DNA of 64,000 nt, taken from NCBI GenBank assembly GCA_021234155.1, contig JAJEKV010000012.1, forward strand, positions 10,134,448 to 10,198,447. The letters run 5' to 3'. Of this stretch, positions 61,100 to 64,000 are shown piece by piece (positions within the stretch are counted from its first letter, which is position 1; every line of letters begins with the position of its first letter). The notes below the pieces were generated by a model that saw only the letters and a program-made list of their open reading frames with translations, did not search any database and was not told the DNA's origin. Source of the stretch: Isoetes taiwanensis. Its lineage: Eukaryota; Streptophyta; Lycopodiopsida; Isoetales; Isoetaceae. Position numbers and translations under genes: made by a program.

Positions 61100-61780
61100 C
61101 AATGCAACAGTGATTACAAATCCTGCAAAGTGAACGGAAATTTGTCAATGAGAATACAATTATACTAAGCACTTCAGGAATTTTGTTATGAAGTACCTCA
61201 AGAGGCTGAGCAGACATTGAAGATGGTATTGGTGACTACTGCATTCAGCAATCAAAGTTGGTAGTGGTTTCCCCATCCACTGGAGGATCTTGCCATAGAA
61301 TGGACAGCCACTACCATAATCTTCAGCCTTATCAAGGTCTGGAAGTAGTGGATCCAAGACAAATAAAGGAAGACGGTCCTTGCAAGACGAAAACCTCTAA
61401 CCTTGGTTCCAAAGACTTTCAATGTTGTTGTGTGCGCTTCCCTCGGCCGACAGCCAGATTAAGCTCCTCGATTTTTGTCCGCTCAAGTTCTAGTAATAGT
61501 TCCTTCAAAATTTCAGCCTCAGTATCTTGGCATATAGTCAGAATACCGCCTCGCACGACTTGGTTTATCCTTAATCATTCCTTCCCATTTTTTAAATCTT
61601 TATTCATCTTCTGGTCCGGAACTCAAGTTGTTGAACCTTCATTTGTAGCACCGCAGTTTTGATCACAAGTTTGCAACCTTGCCTTTACAATGAATCACTT
61701 CTGATCTTGTAGAGTTGATCCATTCTCCCGGTGTCCGTTGAATTCAACCGAAAGTAATCCAAGGTTAGTACCACATGACA
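61100..61780 (-). pseudogene. Coiled-coil exon region, copy B
   Basis: The homologue of 3571-4260, with the heptad region broken. The downstream frame 61160-61357 is open: MDPLLPDLDKAEDYGSGCPF, YGKILQWMGK and LIAECSSHQYHLQC. The Cys/His spacing could be part of a zinc-binding fold, but nothing is assigned. Confidence 0.4.
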
Positions 61781-61814
61781 CAACAGCACCACTTTACACA
61801 CTACAAATTCCATC

Positions 61815-62160
61815 ATGACAAACTTTGCACCACAAATGGCGTCATATTCACCACATGTGGTGTGGCATGTGGCACCAAACCGGTGCCACATGCCACACCA
61901 CATATGGCACCACAATGCACCCAAGGCACCACATATGGCAATCCATTACTTCAAGCACCACAAATGGCGTCAAAAGACACCACATGTGGTGCAAAATGTG
62001 GATCCATAGTGGTGCCACATTAGACACCACATGTGGCACCACAATGCACGTAAGGCACCACATCCGACGTGCATCCACCACCCCATATGTGGCGAGATAG
62101 CGTGGTGCAATATTTAGCGCAGCAGTTGGCACCACATATGACAGACAATCCACCATTCAC
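61815..62160. repeat. CACCAC/GTGGTG palindrome cluster, copy B
   Basis: Same structure as 4293-4640, including the long inverted repeat around GGTGCCACATGCC. Confidence 0.65.
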
Positions 62161-62177
62161 AAGTATCACCATATCTA

Positions 62178-62627
62178 ACATCACATATGACACTAAGTAG
62201 AGAAACATATGGAAGTCAATTCACTATTCAGAAAAGGTACCACGTTTGGTACTATATGTGACACTACATATGCTACAAACTACATTATTAACATATAATT
62301 GGCACCATATGACTGTCCCCAGAACACATTTGGAGCTACATACTCATCGCGGAACTGAAATTATCCACCACAACTCGAAACTAGCAAAGACAAATTTCCT
62401 ACACATAACTTACAACACACCCAAATGAAGAAGTAAGTGGTGTACCGATTGTTCAAGCTTGCTAGACCTTGCCGGAAAATAACAGCCCAATATTAAATTG
62501 CATCATATGGTGGTTCCGGAAGAAGAGGGTTGAAAAGTACCTATTTTTTCATTGATTTTCCCCCGAGATTCTTCTTCTGACTTGAGGAGGCTTGAATTGT
62601 GGCCTAGTCATTTCAAGAGAGGAAGCA
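62178..62627. other. Flank without a recognised gene
   Basis: Continues with ACATATG/CACATATG-rich sequence to about 62360, similar in flavour to the palindrome cluster, then unique DNA. Confidence 0.4.
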
Positions 62628-63119
62628 TCATCGTGGCATGTTGCTCGCTTCCTCACTATTTGAAATGCTTGCATTCTTCCTCTTACGTTGGGACGGAGAG
62701 GCTTCAGACTCTTTTTCTCTTAACTGTTGCCAGAAACTCAACCAATTTATTTCTTTTCCTTTTGTGTGAAGGTAATACGCAACAGCCATAGTCTGTGAGG
62801 CCATGCCTCCCCAGGCACACTTCCTGCCTGTGATTTTTTTGTAAAGGCACATATATTCATTATACCTCTCCTTGCTCAGATTCTTCAACCTGCATGATGA
62901 AACAAAACAATATTCTAAACAACAGAGAATCATGGGCATCCCCGAATCTAGAATGCAACCCACCTGTAAGTGGATTTTCCTAATACTTTCGGTCCCCAAA
63001 CAGACTCGATTTCTTCTTGTGTGGCGTAATGCTTTTCTTGCCTGTACATTTCCTTGTAGGTGTATCCCGTGGCATTCAAGTCCGGTATGATCAGAGCCAT
63101 TTCATGATCGATCTTCTTG
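62628..63119 (-). CDS. Two-exon gene fragment of unknown function
   Basis: The upstream exon, about 62964-63119, reads KIDHEMALIIPDLNATGYTY, KEMYRQEKHYATQEEIESVW and GPKVLGKSTYR, with a donor CAG|GTGGGT in phase 2. It joins exon 62628-62889 after the acceptor CATCATGCAG: LKNLSKERYNEYMCLYKKIT, GRKCAWGGMASQTMAVAYYL, INWLSFWQQLREKESEASPS and a basic KRKN segment, then stop. Splicing keeps frame (AG+G gives Arg). It is a coherent protein with aromatic and basic residues and an NLS-like tail, but no family is recognised. It lies beyond the A/B repeat, next to a CACTA-like end, so it may be transposon-encoded. The start lies further upstream and was not found. Confidence 0.55.
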
Positions 63120-63125
63120 CCAGAA

Positions 63126-63260
63126 ATCAGAAATGGTCTTGCCGGATTAAGGCAGTGTGATCAGAGTTTTTGAGGGAAAATGAAAATTCAGAATCAGAAA
63201 TGGTCTTGCCGGATTAAGGGAGCGTGATCAGAGTTTTTGAGGGAAAATGACCGTGATATT
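63126..63260 (+). repeat. Tandem duplication of about 66 bp
   Basis: CAGAAATGGTCTTGCCGGAT through GTTTTTGAGGGAAAATGA occurs at about 63128 and again at about 63194. The single clear differences (AAGGCAGTGTG versus AAGGGAGCGTG) fall at a CAG site. Confidence 0.85.
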
Positions 63261-63342
63261 GCTGAATAAGCCTGAATAAGACTGAAAGGACAAAATTTTG
63301 AATAAGTAATCATGTGTATTTTTGAAAAAATAACTGCCTCTC

Positions 63343-63420
63343 CCACTACAAATTCGGTAATTCCCACCACACTTAGCACCCAAAAATGTGGTGCTAAAAT
63401 GCACGTTTTTGTTCCACTAC
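63343..63420 (+). mobile_element. CACTA-like transposon terminus
   Basis: CACTACAAATTCGGTAATTC is followed by CCACCACACTTAGCACC and the hairpin TTAGCACC...GGTGCTAA. CACTACAA at the tip with an adjacent TTAGC-type subterminal palindrome is typical of plant CACTA (En/Spm) elements. The opposite end is not in the window, and the gypsy fragment begins directly inside. Confidence 0.45.
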
Positions 63421-63424
63421 AACA

Positions 63425-64000
63425 TGCTTTCACCCTTCAACTGTTTTCTGCAAAATACTCTTTAAAACTTTATTAGTAGCTTCAGCTTGGCCATTTCCCT
63501 GAGGATAATATGAGGAGCTCTTGGTATGTTTGATTTTAAGGATGCTCAGCAGGTTAGAGATAAACTTCATTGACAAAAGGAGTTCCCCTATCAGAATGGA
63601 GTTTGAAGGGAATTCCAAATCTGGCACATATATGTTCATGTATGAATCTGGCTGTGGTAATGGCATTGGCTTGTTTTAAAGGAATAGCCTCAGCCCACTT
63701 AGTAAAGTAATCAGTGGCCACAATTATGTGCTGATGTTGTCCAGCATAAGGAGGATTAATGGGGCCAATATAGTCAAGACCCCAGATTTGAAATGGTCCT
63801 GGGGACACAATAGGACTCAAGGCAGCTGGAAGAAGTATCTTCTTGCCAAAGATTTGGCACTGATGACAAGTTTTTATAATATTATAGCAACCTTTAAAAA
63901 CTGTAGGCCAAAAATATCCAGACCTGAGTATCTTCTTGGTTGTGGTGTCACCAGCAAAGTGGCCTCCACAGATGCCATTGTGCATCTCTTTAATGATCAG
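63425..64000 (-). mobile_element. Ty3/gypsy retrotransposon, integrase region (broken, runs off window)
   Basis: The minus strand encodes the zinc-binding N-domain (GGHFAGDTTTKKILRSGYFW, then CHQCQIFGKK) and the rve catalytic core: GLDYIGPINPP with the first Asp, ATDYFTKWAEAIPL, and HSDRGTPFVNE with the second Asp. A one-base shift near 63557 separates it from SSSYYPQGNGQAEATNK, which holds the catalytic Glu. The DDE triad is therefore present but split over two frames. It stops after LQKTVEG at 63430, and the rest of the integrase C-domain is missing because sequence switches to the CACTA-like end. RT and RNase H would lie beyond 64000. The style is that of plant Ty3/gypsy elements. Confidence 0.9.

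Larger units (their letters stand above)
57531..62177. repeat. Direct-repeat copy B of the C48/FCP1 transposon-like segment
   Basis: Matches 1-4654. The match ends at ATATCTAA (62177), after which the sequence differs from copy A. The protease fragment is better preserved here and the FCP1-like domain worse. The two copies may be independent insertions or one segmental duplication with the 53-kb interior inserted or expanded between them. Confidence 0.8.

Overview
The window looks like repeat-rich nuclear DNA of a land plant. Intron-bearing gene fragments match plant families: actin-related protein 4, plant-type prosaposin, GT47 exostosin, ABCC transporter and a CYP71-clan-like P450. A Ty3/gypsy integrase is present, and the transposable elements carry C48 (Ulp1-like) protease and FCP1-like domains. 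No intact ordinary host gene is visible. The species cannot be named from sequence alone.

Layout. 1-4654 and 57531-62177 are two direct copies of one transposon-like segment (218-bp tandem repeats, degraded C48 protease, FCP1-like domain, coiled-coil exon, hairpin clusters, CACCAC palindromes). 5733-6852 and about 55035-56545 are inverted copies of an arm made largely of AGATTC-type short repeats; a third, diverged arm is at 8081-9110. 9111-21222 and 44168-55020 hold two head-to-tail pairs of a 7.05-kb and a 7.57-kb retroelement. In both pairs the first copy is complete and the second lacks its 3' end, being cut off at a (TA)n tract. Between the pairs (21.4-44.2 kb) lie noncoding DNA, fragments of unrelated host genes (nearly all on the minus strand) and an unusual array of hairpins at 32.4-35.3 kb. 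The right edge has an unrecognised two-exon gene, a CACTA-like terminus and a broken Ty3/gypsy integrase.

The most notable system is the tandem retroelement. It has a two-exon ORF1 (about 700 aa, no recognised family) and a separate reverse-transcriptase ORF. The RT motifs read as Penelope-like: an intact YIDD box, GIPMGFPCSP and FLNM blocks, and no GIY-YIG endonuclease. Copies begin at a conserved CCA..TGGTTGGCA after a TA-rich tract and end just after conserved hairpins, next to another TA tract. This suggests a TA-microsatellite-associated, endonuclease-lacking lineage with an additional ORF1. The two families keep both reading frames open despite roughly 60% protein identity. Copies 3 and 4 are almost identical outside exon 1 but clearly different within it.

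A technical warning affects every broken reading frame here. When duplicated copies are compared, differences cluster at CAG/CTG trinucleotides. That pattern fits consensus errors at CHG-methylated sites better than mutation, so several apparent frameshifts may be artefacts.
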